The position numbers and the translations under genes were made by a program. From Panax quinquefolius (lineage: Eukaryota; Streptophyta; Magnoliopsida; Apiales; Araliaceae): a stretch of DNA of 64,000 nucleotides. How positions within the stretch are numbered: position 1 is the first letter of the stretch; every line of letters begins with the position of its first letter. The stretch spans positions 97,421,122 to 97,485,121 of the forward strand of contig CM035153.1 of the NCBI GenBank assembly GCA_020205615.1. Direction: 5' to 3'. The notes below the pieces were generated by a model. That model was not told the origin of the DNA, made no database searches, and was given only the letters and a program-made list of their open reading frames with translations. This document shows positions 1 through 10,318 of this stretch, in pieces.

Positions 1-339
1 GAGGACAAATGAGTAAAGGCAGAGAAGTAAAATAATCCTGGTAATTAGGCTACACTTACGGATTTTTACTGTGATGTGATTAATGCATGTAGGATGTATA
101 TGATCGTGTATAAAAGTGTGCTTCTCTTGAATGGCCACCTAGTCATGCCTATGTGCATGTGGATAGTCCCATTTACAAAGGGGGCTATGGCAAAATTTTC
201 CTAAAATGTAGGTATTGGGTAGTCATGCATTTTTAACTCTACTGTAGATGTATGTTAAAACAATGCATTTTAAAAATATCCTGGTAAGAAATTACCACAC
301 CCTTTCTGAGGTGATTTGGAGACTTGTTGTCAAGATATT
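1..339. other. No gene recognised; left flank of the T1 antisense gene region
   Basis: No coding region, LTR end or RNA gene is seen. The stretch lies immediately upstream of the plus-strand plant-mobile-domain pseudogene, so it would be its promoter and leader if that gene was ever expressed. The 3' LTR of the minus-strand T1 element is expected near here or further left, but no convincing TG/CA boundary or polypurine tract was found, so the left end of T1 is unresolved. Confidence 0.4.
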
Positions 340-2296
340 ATGGATCCAGATCAGCCGAGTAGTTCCCGCAGGACCACTTCTGGTGTACGGAAGAGAGCTT
401 CTAAAGAGCCTCAACGCCGTTTTGTTAGACAACCCCATCGTTTGGTGGAGGCGGTGATACATCCAATTCGGGTTGAAGTGCCGAATGTCGAGGACGAGGA
501 GGAGGATGCACCAATTGAGGTTCCTACTCCTGCTGTACGTGTTCCCTATAGGGAATTGCCAGGTATTCAAGTGGCGAACCCAGATCTTCTAGGTGACTTG
601 AGTAGGCATCCTTTAATATACCTACACATAAACGAGGTATGAAGTTAGATCTTTAATCTTCCTTATTTCCTATTAATGAGGAGTCAAGGATTCTGATGTT
701 GATCTGTATTTGATGTAGATTTCCAGCTTCACACAGCCTCGAGGGAACTGGTTTAGCATCCACTCTATGTATCAGGCTTTACATGATGACTACAGAGCAA
801 TCGTCCATGGTTGGGGATTTGAGATGTTCTTCTCCATTCTACCCCGTCACTGTCCTTGGGGTTACCTCAGGGCATTGTCTGAGCGGTGGTTTCACCAGAC
901 TCAGTTACTCCATTTGCCGGATTATGAAGTGATGATGACGCGGATGGATTGACGGTTTATCATTGGTATGGATTTTAGAGGGGAACCGATGCCTTGCATG
1001 GCGGATATCACCCCTACTGCCTTCAGATCCTTGTTGGGAGTTCCGGCAGAGGCGCTTAAGGGCAGGACTGTTCGTACAGGTCTTTTAATCGTAGACGCTA
1101 TGAGCGGGCTCTTGAGTGAGCCCATACCCAATGAGGTGAGAGTCAGGGATCACATTCTTCAATGATTGTTCCTGATGATCATTAGGGGCTGCTTCATAGT
1201 AGATAACTCTTCTACGGTGTCCTTCGCTTTGATCAGCACCACTCGATACGTGGACCGTATAGGAGAGTATGATTGGGGTTCCTACACCTTTGCCTACTTC
1301 CTCAGGGGAATACGCATGCGATCGTAGGGCTTGACCGAGGCGTGGTTAGGATTCTACCCATTTCTGCTGGTGAGTGTTTCTCTTGTCTTTTCCCATGTAT
1401 AGGTTAAGAGTGTTGACTGATAGCAGATGTTTGCCTTTGTGTTGGCAGTTTTGGGCCTATGAGAGGCTTCCTTGTTTGCGTCCTGTGAGCATGTTAGGTT
1501 ATACACCTATCCACGAGGACGAAGATGGCATCATTCCATACTGGCGGAGGTCCCTGTTGCTGAGGGTTTCACTCATTGTCGCCTACAGTTGGAGTTGTTG
1601 ACAGCCGATGTCATTACATGGATTCTCTACTCTGGAGAGCATTTGGGAGTTGGATTTGAGGATGGGTACTCGACTGGAGTAGAGTACATCATTTCCACCC
1701 GTATGATTCCTCTCTTCACAGATGGAGCATGGGAGCTCTATTTAGGAGAGCGTGCTATTAGGAGCACTACAGGAGAGATCCGTATGTTGATCTTGCCTCC
1801 TGCCAGGCGTTATTGGCCTGTTTCGCAGTCAACCATCATTGACATCCCATTGATGGGGATTGACGATTTTACATTGTCAAAGGGCCCTTGGTCTCAGGAG
1901 ATGTTCCAGCATTGGTGGATCCCTCGTACTATTGGAGCTCAGACCCGCGCCACATAGTTTATAGGGGATATGGTTCTAGGATTCGTAATGATGACGGATT
2001 GGCTAGCCTATGTCAGAGGTCCGACTCATGTGACACAGATTGACAGATTGACCTGGCAGCTGGACCAGACACATCTTTTTATTCGGTATTTGGGCAGAGA
2101 TCCTTCCGAGGTAGATACTTTTGATCCTTCCAGCTCTGGCGCTGGCCCCTCAGGTGACCCATATGGCTTTGCCGGTGCAAATCCTCCATTGTATCGGTCT
2201 GACATCCCTATAGATAGAGATCCAGTGACTCAGGAGGAGTTACATCAGGTGGACAGTATCGATGATGTAGACATTGATACTCTTGACTTTTTCTGA
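340..2296 (+). pseudogene. Plant mobile domain (PMD-like, transposase-associated) protein pseudogene, antisense to T1
   Basis: The likely start is ATG 340 (MDPDQPSSS), after an upstream ATG at 316. Exon 1 ends at 636. An 82-bp GT-AG intron (637-718) and a 79-bp GT-AG intron (1370-1448) both remove sequence in phase 0. Spliced, the protein shows the typical PMD progression: a Ser/Arg-rich acidic N-terminus, then RALSERWFHQTQLLHLPDYE (from about 868), a middle part with YDWGSYTFAYFLRG (about 1270-1311), then FWAYERLPCLRP (about 1449), then DVITWILYSGEH near 1609. PMD proteins derive from or accompany MuDR-like and Ty3 elements; some plant copies are domesticated (MAIN and MAIL family). In-frame stops lie at 950, 1163, 1324 and 1955, with a frameshift near 1555, so this copy is dead. 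It runs opposite to T1 gag-pol, downstream of the integrase, so I read it as an antisense extra ORF of a Tat element. A separate older gene is the alternative. Confidence 0.75.
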
Positions 2297-2659
2297 TGTA
2301 TTTCTCGCTATCTCTTTTGATAGGCCTCTGTTAGCTACTGGGTAGCTTCGCCCCATTTCCCTATATTTTAGTTGTACAGAGATGTATTAGATGATGATAT
2401 ACTTAGGAATGTATGTACAGTTTTCCATTCCCTATATCATATTGCCATCTATTGTATCATGCATGTTATTATTTTATGCATATGTATGTATGTCCAGAGA
2501 TATTCAGCATTGACCCCTGGATGGTCTTATGACACGGTCCCGTCTGAGATGTCTTCTTGACGATTAGTCAGTATTTATCATACCCCACCATATTTGGTGG
2601 TATAAGTATCGCTTCATGGTATGATAGTATATCACCATCAGACATGGTGATCGTAGATG
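2297..2659. other. Spacer between the two antisense genes, with a hairpin cluster
   Basis: No coding potential is recognised. The stretch after the PMD stop resembles a 3' untranslated region, with T-rich and ATGT-rich sequence around 2370-2490. Inverted repeats are concentrated at 2576-2651 (listed separately). Confidence 0.4.
2576..2651. repeat. Cluster of nested inverted repeats (three potential hairpins)
   Basis: Perfect arms TATCATACC (2576-2584) and GGTATGATA (2618-2626) enclose an inner palindrome with arms CCACCA (2585-2590) and TGGTGG (2595-2600). Next to it, ATCACCAT (2631-2638) and ATGGTGAT (2644-2651) form an 8-bp stem with a 5-nt loop. All this lies within 76 bp between the two antisense genes. 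It could be a transcript end, a structured RNA or a remnant of a small foldback element; nothing identifies which. Confidence 0.6.
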
Positions 2660-4243
2660 ATTTTCTGCAGCATACTATGACCCTGTTGATGTTTCAGGTT
2701 CCCACATGATTTATAGAGAGTATGCTAGAGCACTGGGTATCGGAGAGGCAGGTTTTCCAATTTGGGACCCATGAGTTGAGTCTTACTTTGGAGGAGTATG
2801 CACGGTTAACGATGATGTCGCTGGACAGACCTTGCGTGCATATGGCTATTGGAGACATGAGCAGACAGTTCATGACCCTCACCAGATTGAGACGTAGAGT
2901 GGTCCAGGACGAGATTACATCCAGCCACGTGATATCCTAGCGTTTCCTATTTGACAAGTTTGGCTCTGAGGATAGTTATGCACGGTATTTCGGGGATTTC
3001 ACCACACCGGAGGATCATTGGCGTTTAGCCAGAGTAGATGTACTGTTTCTATGCGTATTGTCATACTTCTTCATGCCGCGGTACATGGATGAGATAGATA
3101 TCGATGTCATTATGGAAGTGAGAGCTCTCAGGGAGGGTCATACCATTGTACTGATGATCGTTGTAGAGACTCTGAGGTCAGCTACATACTTCTGCACTTA
3201 TCCGACATGAGTGTTTACAGGTAGCTCGGTCATGCTGTTTGTGTGGTTTATGTCACACTTGAGACCGATTGTCACACTTAGACGATAGGGGTTTTGTTTC
3301 ACCCATGAGATAGCCATGTCATACTCTTTTCAGCCTTCGAAGTGTACAGATGCTGCATCGTGGTCAGTTTTCCTGGCAGGGATTAGGGATCCGTTTGCCC
3401 TATTGCTATGTTCAGGGCTTAGTTCACCCTACAGCTTCATTACTCATGCTCCGGGCATGGATTATTTCCCTCTGGCTGGATTGAGGGGCATGATCACTTA
3501 CCACCCATCGGGTAGTTATGTGTCGGTTTGACCGGCCAGGATTTTCATCCTTATGAGGGGCGAGTGAGTCGGTAACCGCTTCACACCGTTTATCGTGGAG
3601 ACAGATCCGGGTTGTATACTGTTGGGATCGTGAGGCGGGCTTTATTTTTTCGTCACCATCCGGGTTGTTACGCAGAGTATTCGCATGGATGGAGACAGAG
3701 ACTGCATTGGTTGCGGCAGTATCCGCAGTGCAGGAGACTAATTCTGATGATGAGGAGCCTATAGAGGAGGCTGATATTCCCATCGATGACTTCTTCTTTG
3801 GTCACATTTGTGATGGATTCTCCCACCGAAAGTGCATTGTTACTCAAAGATTCGACTGACATTTGGAGCAGAGCTTACATCTGATGACCTATGATAGAGA
3901 TCAGGCTAGGGACGCGATGTTGACAACTCTTGATAAGAGAGATACCGCTCTATTAGAGAGGGATGAGGCTAGATCAGCTAGGGATGTATTGATTGGGGAG
4001 CAGGATGCCGCCTTATCTGCTAGGGATGTGGCCATTGCAGATAGTACTTCCTTTAGATCCCAGATGACTATCAATCTTGCCCACATGAGTGCTTACATTG
4101 ATGAGCATTATGCCACCATGCAGTTAGCCTCTGATCTGCTAGCTCGTGTAGATACCCTTGGGCAGGAGCTTGCAGTGCTACCTCCGTCTTCAGAGAGGGA
4201 TGCTATGTTAGATCTGATAGTCCACATGTATACAGATCTGTAG
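2660..4243 (+). pseudogene. DUF7745-like protein pseudogene with coiled-coil C-terminus, antisense to T1
   Basis: The first recognisable block is LEHWVSERQVFQFGTHEL followed by LTLEEYARL (2725-2808). This is the W...F.FG..EL..TLEEY pattern I associate with DUF7745 proteins of eudicot repeats. It continues in the same frame through in-frame stops at 2938, 3208 and 3286 with RFLFDKFG, LFLCVLSYFFMPRYMDEID (about 3040-3099) and VVETLRSATYF. Then comes a tryptophan/proline-rich part (3316-3528) ending in a stop at 3529. After further frameshifts an open stretch (3863-4243) is rich in Arg, Asp and Glu heptads (DRDQARDAM, RDEARSARD, ARDVAIAD), a likely coiled coil. Its biochemical function is unknown. 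It differs from the upstream PMD gene in sequence and has the same orientation. The start codon is uncertain and the copy is not functional. Confidence 0.6.
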
Positions 4244-4446
4244 ATAGCTTTGTATTTTCCTGCACAGACTAGCTTAGCAATTTTTGTCATGTACAACACA
4301 TATGTATACATCATACAATATTATGTATGGCAGGGAAATATATTTTGATTCACTTCCCTTTTAGTTAATCCTTGATACTTGCTTGATGTTTGCCTGTTTC
4401 TTCAAGGCCTTGTGATCTTGATGCATTCTAAACTTATCCTTGATAG
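4244..4446. other. Region after the DUF7745-like pseudogene; nothing specific
   Basis: This AT-rich stretch follows the coiled-coil stop and would be its 3' untranslated region. No ORF, repeat or signal is supported. Confidence 0.35.
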
Positions 4447-4575
4447 ATGGACATTGAGACATCGCAAGATCTCTCAGAACGGATCATTGATTTCTATAAA
4501 TCCCTACCATCTTTGGTGTCTTGGGACTGGTATTTGTATGGAAAAGTGGAGAGGAGGGTGGTTTTTCCTCTTTGA
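4447..4575 (+). CDS. Possible small ORF, 42 codons, function unknown
   Basis: ATG 4447 to TGA 4573-4575 encodes 42 residues beginning MDIETSQDLSERIIDFY, with an aromatic patch (SWDWYLYG). It follows the two antisense pseudogenes on the same strand. I know no family for it, and an ORF this short can arise by chance, so it is listed only as a candidate. Confidence 0.15.
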   Translation: MDIETSQDLSERIIDFYKSLPSLVSWDWYLYGKVERRVVFPL

Positions 4576-4832
4576 GATTGACCGCACCACAGATGGTCGC
4601 CAGTACTTCTATTTGTGAGAAGCCTAGTTAATTCCATCTCTTATGGGTTGGTATTGCTCTTTGAGGCACGATCGTAGCTTAGATGGTCACTGAATCTTCT
4701 ATTTGTGAGAAGAGGTTGGGTAATTCCCTCCCTTTGATCTGAAACCGATGAAATATGGCGAATTGAAGGTTGATCCCAGTACTGTGTGACAAGAATTTTT
4801 TTTTCTGGTAGGGGTTAGACTGAACCATAAAT

Positions 4833-5067
4833 GGCTGCCTACATACTCCTATTGAAGAGGAGACCAAGTCTGCGTAGTTCGAACCTGGTGTAAGAGGTTT
4901 AACGCTGAATGTGAAAGGCAGATAGGTGTAGAAGTTGTTTTTGTTGTTTTTTTTTGTGAAGAAAGGTCAAAAATGTTTTTGTTATTTTTTGTTGTTGCGA
5001 CCGGGCAATATAACATATGGTTGCCTACGTATTCCTATTAAAGAGGAGATCAGGTCGACGTAGTTCG
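4833..5067. repeat. Pair of 49-bp direct repeats, 186 bp apart, in the T1 3' region
   Basis: Copy 1 (4833-4881) and copy 2 (5019-5067) align without gaps over 49 bp with a handful of substitutions. Both start GGYTGCCTACRTAYTCCTAT and end GTAGTTCG. They lie between the antisense genes and the tandem array, in the T1 segment between integrase and 3' LTR. Related motifs are common in the 3' regions of plant Tat elements, from general knowledge not checked here. Confidence 0.7.
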
Positions 5068-5138
5068 TCCCTCAGGACGAATCGCAGATGAAGAGAAACG
5101 TGAATCCCATGTGCAGGCTATACTGCGGGGAGAAGAAA

Positions 5139-5370
5139 GTTTGATCCCATAATGGGGATAAACTGCAGTTGTGTTAAAAGTTTGATCCCGTCCTCAGGAT
5201 AAACTGCAAGCGTAGAAAAGTTTAATCCCGTCTTCAGGATAAACTGCAGGCGAAGAAAAGTTTAATCCCGTCTTCAGGATAAACTGCAAGTGTGAAAGGT
5301 TCAATCCCGTCTTCAGGATAACCGAAATTGTGAAAGGTTAAATCCCGTCTTCAGGATAACCGAAATTGTA
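5139..5370. repeat. Tandem array, six units of 38-41 bp, in the T1 3' region
   Basis: The core (G/A)ATCCC recurs at 5143, 5184, 5224, 5264, 5303 and 5341, that is at steps of 41, 40, 40, 39 and 38 bp. Most units contain AATCCCGTCTTCAGGATAA, and the first four end AACTGCA(A/G). The array begins about 135 bp beyond the pol stop region. Short tandem arrays between pol and the 3' LTR are typical of Tat elements and can seed satellite DNA. Confidence 0.85.
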
Positions 5371-5504
5371 TGGAAGGTTTGAAATGAGGTAAAACTAGGC
5401 TGCTGGCTTGAAGTGTATGTGTCCCTGAGGGGCAGAAGAGTATGTAGAAAGGAAAGGGTTCAAAACCATAATGACTGGTGATTTGATGATCAAAACCAGG
5501 ATGT

Positions 5505-6840
5505 TTGTTTGATGGTAACCTCAGACATAGTATCGTTTCATGGTGTCCGATTTGATAAGCTATGGAAATTCATCGCCATCCATTTCCTGCAATCTGAGAG
5601 CACCTCTTGTCAATACTTCTTTGACAACAAATGGGCCTTCCAAGTTAGGAGCGAATTTTCCCTTAGATTGATCTTGGTTGTCAATGATCTTTTTCAAAAC
5701 CAAGTCATGTTGTTTGAATTGCCTTAGTCAAACTTTTCTGTTGTAGGATCGTGCGATCCTTTTCTGATATAACTGACCATGGAAGATAGCCGTGGATCGC
5801 CTTTCGTCTATCAGGGACAATTGGTGATACCTGTCTTCTACCCATTGGTCTTCACCCAACTGAGCATCCATCAATACTCTGAGGGATTCCATTTCCACCT
5901 CTATGGGGAGCACTACTTCCATCCCATAGACTAATGAGTAGGGGGTTGCCCTAGTGGATGTTCACATGGAAGTTTTGTAGGCTAATAAAGTCAGAGGCAA
6001 GAGGTCAGGCCATCCTTTGTGATTGGCGGACATTTTCTGTATGATCTTTTTGATGTTTTTATTAGCTGATTCGACAGTACCATTCATCTTTGGATGGTAG
6101 ATGATGGAGTTGAGGTGTTTGATGTGGAATTTTCTGCATAACTCCTCCATCATTTTGTTGTTGAGGTTCTTAGCATTGTTTGACACAATGACCTCTGGTT
6201 GTCCATATCGACAAATGACATTGTTTCTGATGAAAGCAATGATAACTTCTTTAGTAACCCTGGGGAAGGATGCTGCTTCTACCCATTAGGTGAAGTAGTC
6301 GATCATGGTGAATATGAATCGATGTCCATTACTGGCTTTGGGCTCGATGGGCCCGATCACGTCCATTCCCCACATTGAGAAGGGCCATGGTGAACTCATA
6401 TTGTGGAGTTCCCTTGGAGGGGCATGGATAGCATTCCCATGAATCTGGCATTGATAGCACCTCTTGACGTGATCATCGTAGTCAGCTTTGACTGTAAGCC
6501 AATAATGCCCCGTTCTGAGGATCATTTTGACAACTAGGGGTCCGCTCATGTGAGGGCCACATACTCCACCATGGATCTCATCTATGAGTCTCTAAGCTTG
6601 GTCTTTATGCAAAAATCTGAGGAGACCTAATCCAGCATCTCTTTTGTAGACTACAACTCCGCTCAGTTAGAATTTCATAGCATGTCGATGAATCCGCCTC
6701 TTCTGAGTTAGGTTCGCCTCAACGGGTGTAGATCTATCTCACAGATACTCCTTGATGTGCCGATACCAAGGATTATGGATGGGAGGTAGCCCATTCGATA
6801 CTTCTCCAACGTAATTCCCATAGACTAGGGCTTTTTACAG
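5505..6840 (-). pseudogene. pol: T1 pol: integrase domain (decayed)
   Basis: On the minus strand, the zinc-binding HHCC part is present (IHGGVCGPHM about 6570, then RCYQCQIHG about 6460). The catalytic core follows: first acidic residue in MDVIGPIEP (about 6355), second in VSNNAKNLN (about 6180), where the usual SDN reads SNN, and the glutamate in GTVESANKNIKK (about 6070). The C-terminal part has GMEVVLPIEVE and RYHQLSLIDERR (5923-5790), then LEGPFVVKEVL down to about 5505. Stops break the frame at about 6295, 5960, 5725 and 5560, and at several places above 6550. The lost second Asp and the stops make it inactive. Its role was to insert the element's cDNA into the genome. Confidence 0.85.
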
Positions 6841-6879
6841 AGTAAAAGTGATGCTTGGCATGTTTTCCTTGTCAGGTAT

Positions 6880-7959
6880 GTAAACCAAGGAGGCCAACGT
6901 TGCTAATGCATCTGCAAAATCATTCCCATTACGAGGAATGTGTAGAAAGGAGATTTCTCCGAACTCCAAAGCCATCTGTAAAACTTGCCGATGGTAAGGC
7001 ATCAAATGTATTTCTTTGGTTTGATTGATTCCTGTGGATTATCTGATTACCAATTCGGAATCCCCAAAGATAGTTAACCGCCTGATGCCCATTGAACGGG
7101 AAAGTTTTAGCCCCATGATATAGCCTTCATACTCAGTTGTGTTGTTGGTGCTGACAAACTGCAATTTGACGGCGACAGGATACTGCTCCCCTGTACCAGA
7201 TATTAAAATTGCTCCAGCTCCAGAGCCTTCTGTGTTAAAAGCTCCATCAAAATACATTCTCCACATATGGCATGTATCGTACTGATGTTGTTGTTGAACT
7301 GTCATTACCCCCTCACCGGGAAAGTATGTTTCCAAGGGTTTGTAGTCTCCTGCAGGTGCGGCGGCCAATTGATCCGCAATTCCTTGAACTTTGACTGACT
7401 TTTGCATCACGTAGACGATGTCAAATTGCTGTAAGATCAACTACCATCTGGACAGTCGACAATTTAATATGGGCTTACTGAACACATACTTGAGAGGATC
7501 CATTCGGGATATGAGATGGGTTGTGTGACCATGGAGGTAATGCTATAACCTCATGGAAACCCATGCTAAAGCACAACAAATCTTCTCAATCAGAGTGTAC
7601 TTGTGTTCACTGATGCTGAATCTTTTGCTAAGGTAATAGATAGCTCATTCTTGGCCTCTATTGTCTTTTTGCCGCAGCATACAGCCCATGGCATTGTCAT
7701 TTATTGACAGGTACATGAACATGGGAACATCATCCCTGGGAGGTACCAAAACAGAAGCGTTAATCAGTTGCTCTTTAATGGTAAGGAAGACTTTCTGACA
7801 CTCATCTTTCCATTTCATGGAGGAGTTCTTCCTTAACAACTTGAAGATTGGCTCACAGGTTGCTGTGAGTTGAGAAATGAATCTGCTAATGAAGTTGATT
7901 CTTCCCAAAAATCCCCGTATTTCTTTCTCTGTTTGAGGAATGGGCATTTCCTTGATGGC
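6880..7959 (-). pseudogene. pol: T1 pol: RNase H plus archaeal-type second RNase H (decayed)
   Basis: The standard RNase H follows the RT on the minus strand (FLGRINFISRFIS about 7910, CQKVFLTIKEQL about 7800, FMYLSINDNAMGCML about 7700), with stops near 7645, 7530 and 7440. A second RNase H domain follows at about 7280-6880: MWRMYFDGAFNTEGSGAGAI, STNNTTEYEG, FGDSELVIR, and after an in-frame stop IPRNGNDFADALATLAS. The acidic residues D (YFDGA), E (EYEG), D (GDSEL) and D (FADAL) are all present. A duplicated RNase H of this kind characterises the Tat lineage and supports the classification of T1. Confidence 0.85.
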
Positions 7960-9030
7960 CTAGATTTTGGTAGGATCCAGTTTAATCCCTTTGTGGCTGA
8001 CTAGGTAACCTAGCAACTTGCCTAACTTAACACCAAAGACGCACTTGGCGGGATTCAACTTCAAGTTGTACTTACGCAACCTGTTGAAAAATTTTATGAG
8101 ATGGTTTAAGTGGTCCTCCTCCTTTCGGGATTTAACAATGATGTCATCCACGCAGATCTCTATCTCTTTGTGCATTAAATCGTGGAAAAGAGCCATCATA
8201 GCTCGCTGATATGTTGCCCCGACATTGATGAGGCCGAATGACAACCGCCTTTAGCAAAAGGTTCCCCAAGGCGTGATGAAAACAGTTTTCTCACGATCTT
8301 CCTCAGCGACCATAATTTGATGGTACCCCGCAAAGCAATCAGCAAAGGAGTACATGCCGTACTGAGCAGTATTATCAATAAGAATGTGGATAAAGGGCAC
8401 GGAAAAGCTATCTTTAAGGCAAGCATTGTTCAAATCCCGATAATCCACGCAGACTCGGACCTTTTCTCCTGGTTTAGGCACGGGAACAATGTTGGATATC
8501 CACTCCGGATATGTAGACACCATGATGATGCCAGCTTGAAATTGTTTCACAATTTCTTCTTTAACTTTTAAACTCCATTCAGGTTTCAATCGCCTGAGTT
8601 TTTGCCTAACTGACTTGAATTCTTCTTTGATGGGAAGGCGATGAAGAACAATGTCCGTTGACAAACCCACCATGTCTTTATGAGACCATGCAAACACATC
8701 CTGGAATTGGGTTAATAGTGCAACCATGTCATTCTGTTGATTTGTGGTAAGGTCCGAACCAATTTGGATTAGCTTAGGGTTGTCTAAGGTTCCAAGATTG
8801 AAAGAAGTGGTTTGATCAAGATTGGGTTTGGGTTTATCTGCGACCCATTCCTTAATCTCCTGAGGTGTCTCAATGTCCTCTTGGATGTCCATCAAGTACG
8901 AGTCCAACTTTGTATCAAAGTTACAGTCCTTATGGAGAGAAGGCACTTCATCAGCAAGTACATGCACATCTAAATTCCGAGTCCAGAAACAAAAGACGCT
9001 TTCACTTAATATATGCAACTGTTCAATCAT
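7960..9030 (-). pseudogene. pol: T1 pol: reverse transcriptase domain (decayed)
   Basis: This is the longest open part of T1 pol. An N-terminal linker (DVFAWSHKDMVGL) leads into RT motifs: RRLKPEWSLKVKEEIVKQ, VRVCVDYRDLNNACLKD, FADCFAGYHQI and EKTVFITPWGTF, to about 8251. After one in-frame stop come LSFGLINVGATYQRAMM, the catalytic motif as CVDDIIVKS (about 8160-8134; Tyr is usual before VDD), and LNPAKCVFGV. Both catalytic aspartates of VDD are kept, but the stop at 8248-8250 divides the domain. It copied element RNA into DNA in the Gag particle. Confidence 0.9.
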
Positions 9031-9736
9031 ACAAAAATGTTAGCATGTACTTGATAAAATAACTGCTAGTACTGTAAAGGAAAGCAAGCAATTAAAGTTA
9101 TCTACAGGGCAGAGGGATTTTCTGCCCATTTTACCCTCGTTGATCAATGCATGGAATGCTGCTCCAATTGTCGAGGGCAAAGTCCTGAAGGACTGCAGTG
9201 ATGGAAGGATCATCATTGTCCTCCTTTTCCTGAATGATAACCATGACATCTGGGCAATCATCGTCTGGGGTGTATCTGTTTGTATGTTCATCATGAACAA
9301 TGACGCGTATGCCTGCCATCATCAAGGCAAGGTCATGTTTACGTTTCCGTTCTTTTACTTCCACTTCGGGATCAGGAATCAGTACCTCTTTTGCTTTGAT
9401 TGGCACTAGTTTCAGAAATAGCATAGCCACAACATGGGCTGGAACCTTTACTGGAGATTGCATTAACTCATGAGGTAAAGGTATAGAAAATCGTCGTGCA
9501 GCGGAAGCTTGAGGAACCTCTTTGTGCTTATGAGGATTCCTATGTCTGGAATTGGCAGAATAGCCTAGTCCGGCTATTCCAATTTAATTAGACATTTGAA
9601 TAGGGTGCTTAATACCCTGCTTATCTTTACCAAGCCCTTGTCCAGGTTGATGACCCAATGACATCATTTCTTGAGTGCCCGACATAACCTCGGCAGAAAT
9701 CTTGGGTACGGGAAGTGGCACTCCAATAGAATGGTA
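9031..9736 (-). pseudogene. pol: T1 pol: protease-RT linker with a G-patch-like motif (decayed)
   Basis: In frame after the protease stop the minus strand reads MMSLGHQPGQGLGKDKQGIK (about 9670-9611). This resembles the glycine-rich G-patch motif often found after the protease in Tat-type polyproteins. A charged open stretch (9463-9131) contains EVEVKERKRKHD and DDDCPDVMVIIQEKED. The rest to 9031 is broken by several stops. The function of the linker is not known. Confidence 0.6.
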
Positions 9737-10318
9737 TTACATGTTATTCACTTCCAGAGTATGGAAACTGGCCGGTTTAACTTCTGAATTAAAGCTGATA
9801 ATTGGTAGATTTCCTTGTCCAGGACAATCCGGCTCAGCGTTGACAGTGACTAGACAATTGTTAATAATGTATTTGAGCTGTTGATGTAGTGTGGAGGGAA
9901 CGGCTCTAGCTATGTGTATCCATGGTCTCCCCAATAGCATGTTGTATCCTGAGTCTATCTTGAGGACGTGGAAGGATACATTGAATGTATTTGGACCAAT
10001 CTCAATTGGCAACTCAATCTTTCTGACGGCATTTTGTCGGGATCCATCAAAAGCTCTGATAACCGTATGGCTGCTTTGGATCCGCCTAAGATTGACATTA
10101 ATCTTCACCAAGGTGGCATAAGGACATATATTTAGAGATGAGCCTCCATCTATCAAAAATCCAACTAGCATGTACCTGGAAGACAAAATTGTAATATACA
10201 ATGGCTTGCAATGACCGGTCCCTTCGGGAGGTATGTTGTCATCAGTGAAGGATATCACATTGTTGTTGAAAATGTGAACTAAATGTTGAAATTTTTCCAC
10301 ATTCACTGATTTTGGCAA
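9737..10318 (-). pseudogene. pol: T1 pol: aspartic protease domain
   Basis: The minus-strand reading contains the active-site motif LIDGGSSLNICPYATL (about 10155-10105), downstream SHTVIRAFDGSRQ, and the second conserved block YNMLLGRPWIH (about 9945-9910). This is the usual order in Ty3 proteases, which cut the Gag-Pol precursor as a dimer. The domain itself is open, but stops lie on both sides, at about 9735 and in the gag-protease junction (10319-10410). Confidence 0.85.

Noticed and set aside
5139..5370. CRISPR-like repeat array
   Set aside because: Units are contiguous with no unique spacers, and the setting is a plant retrotransposon.
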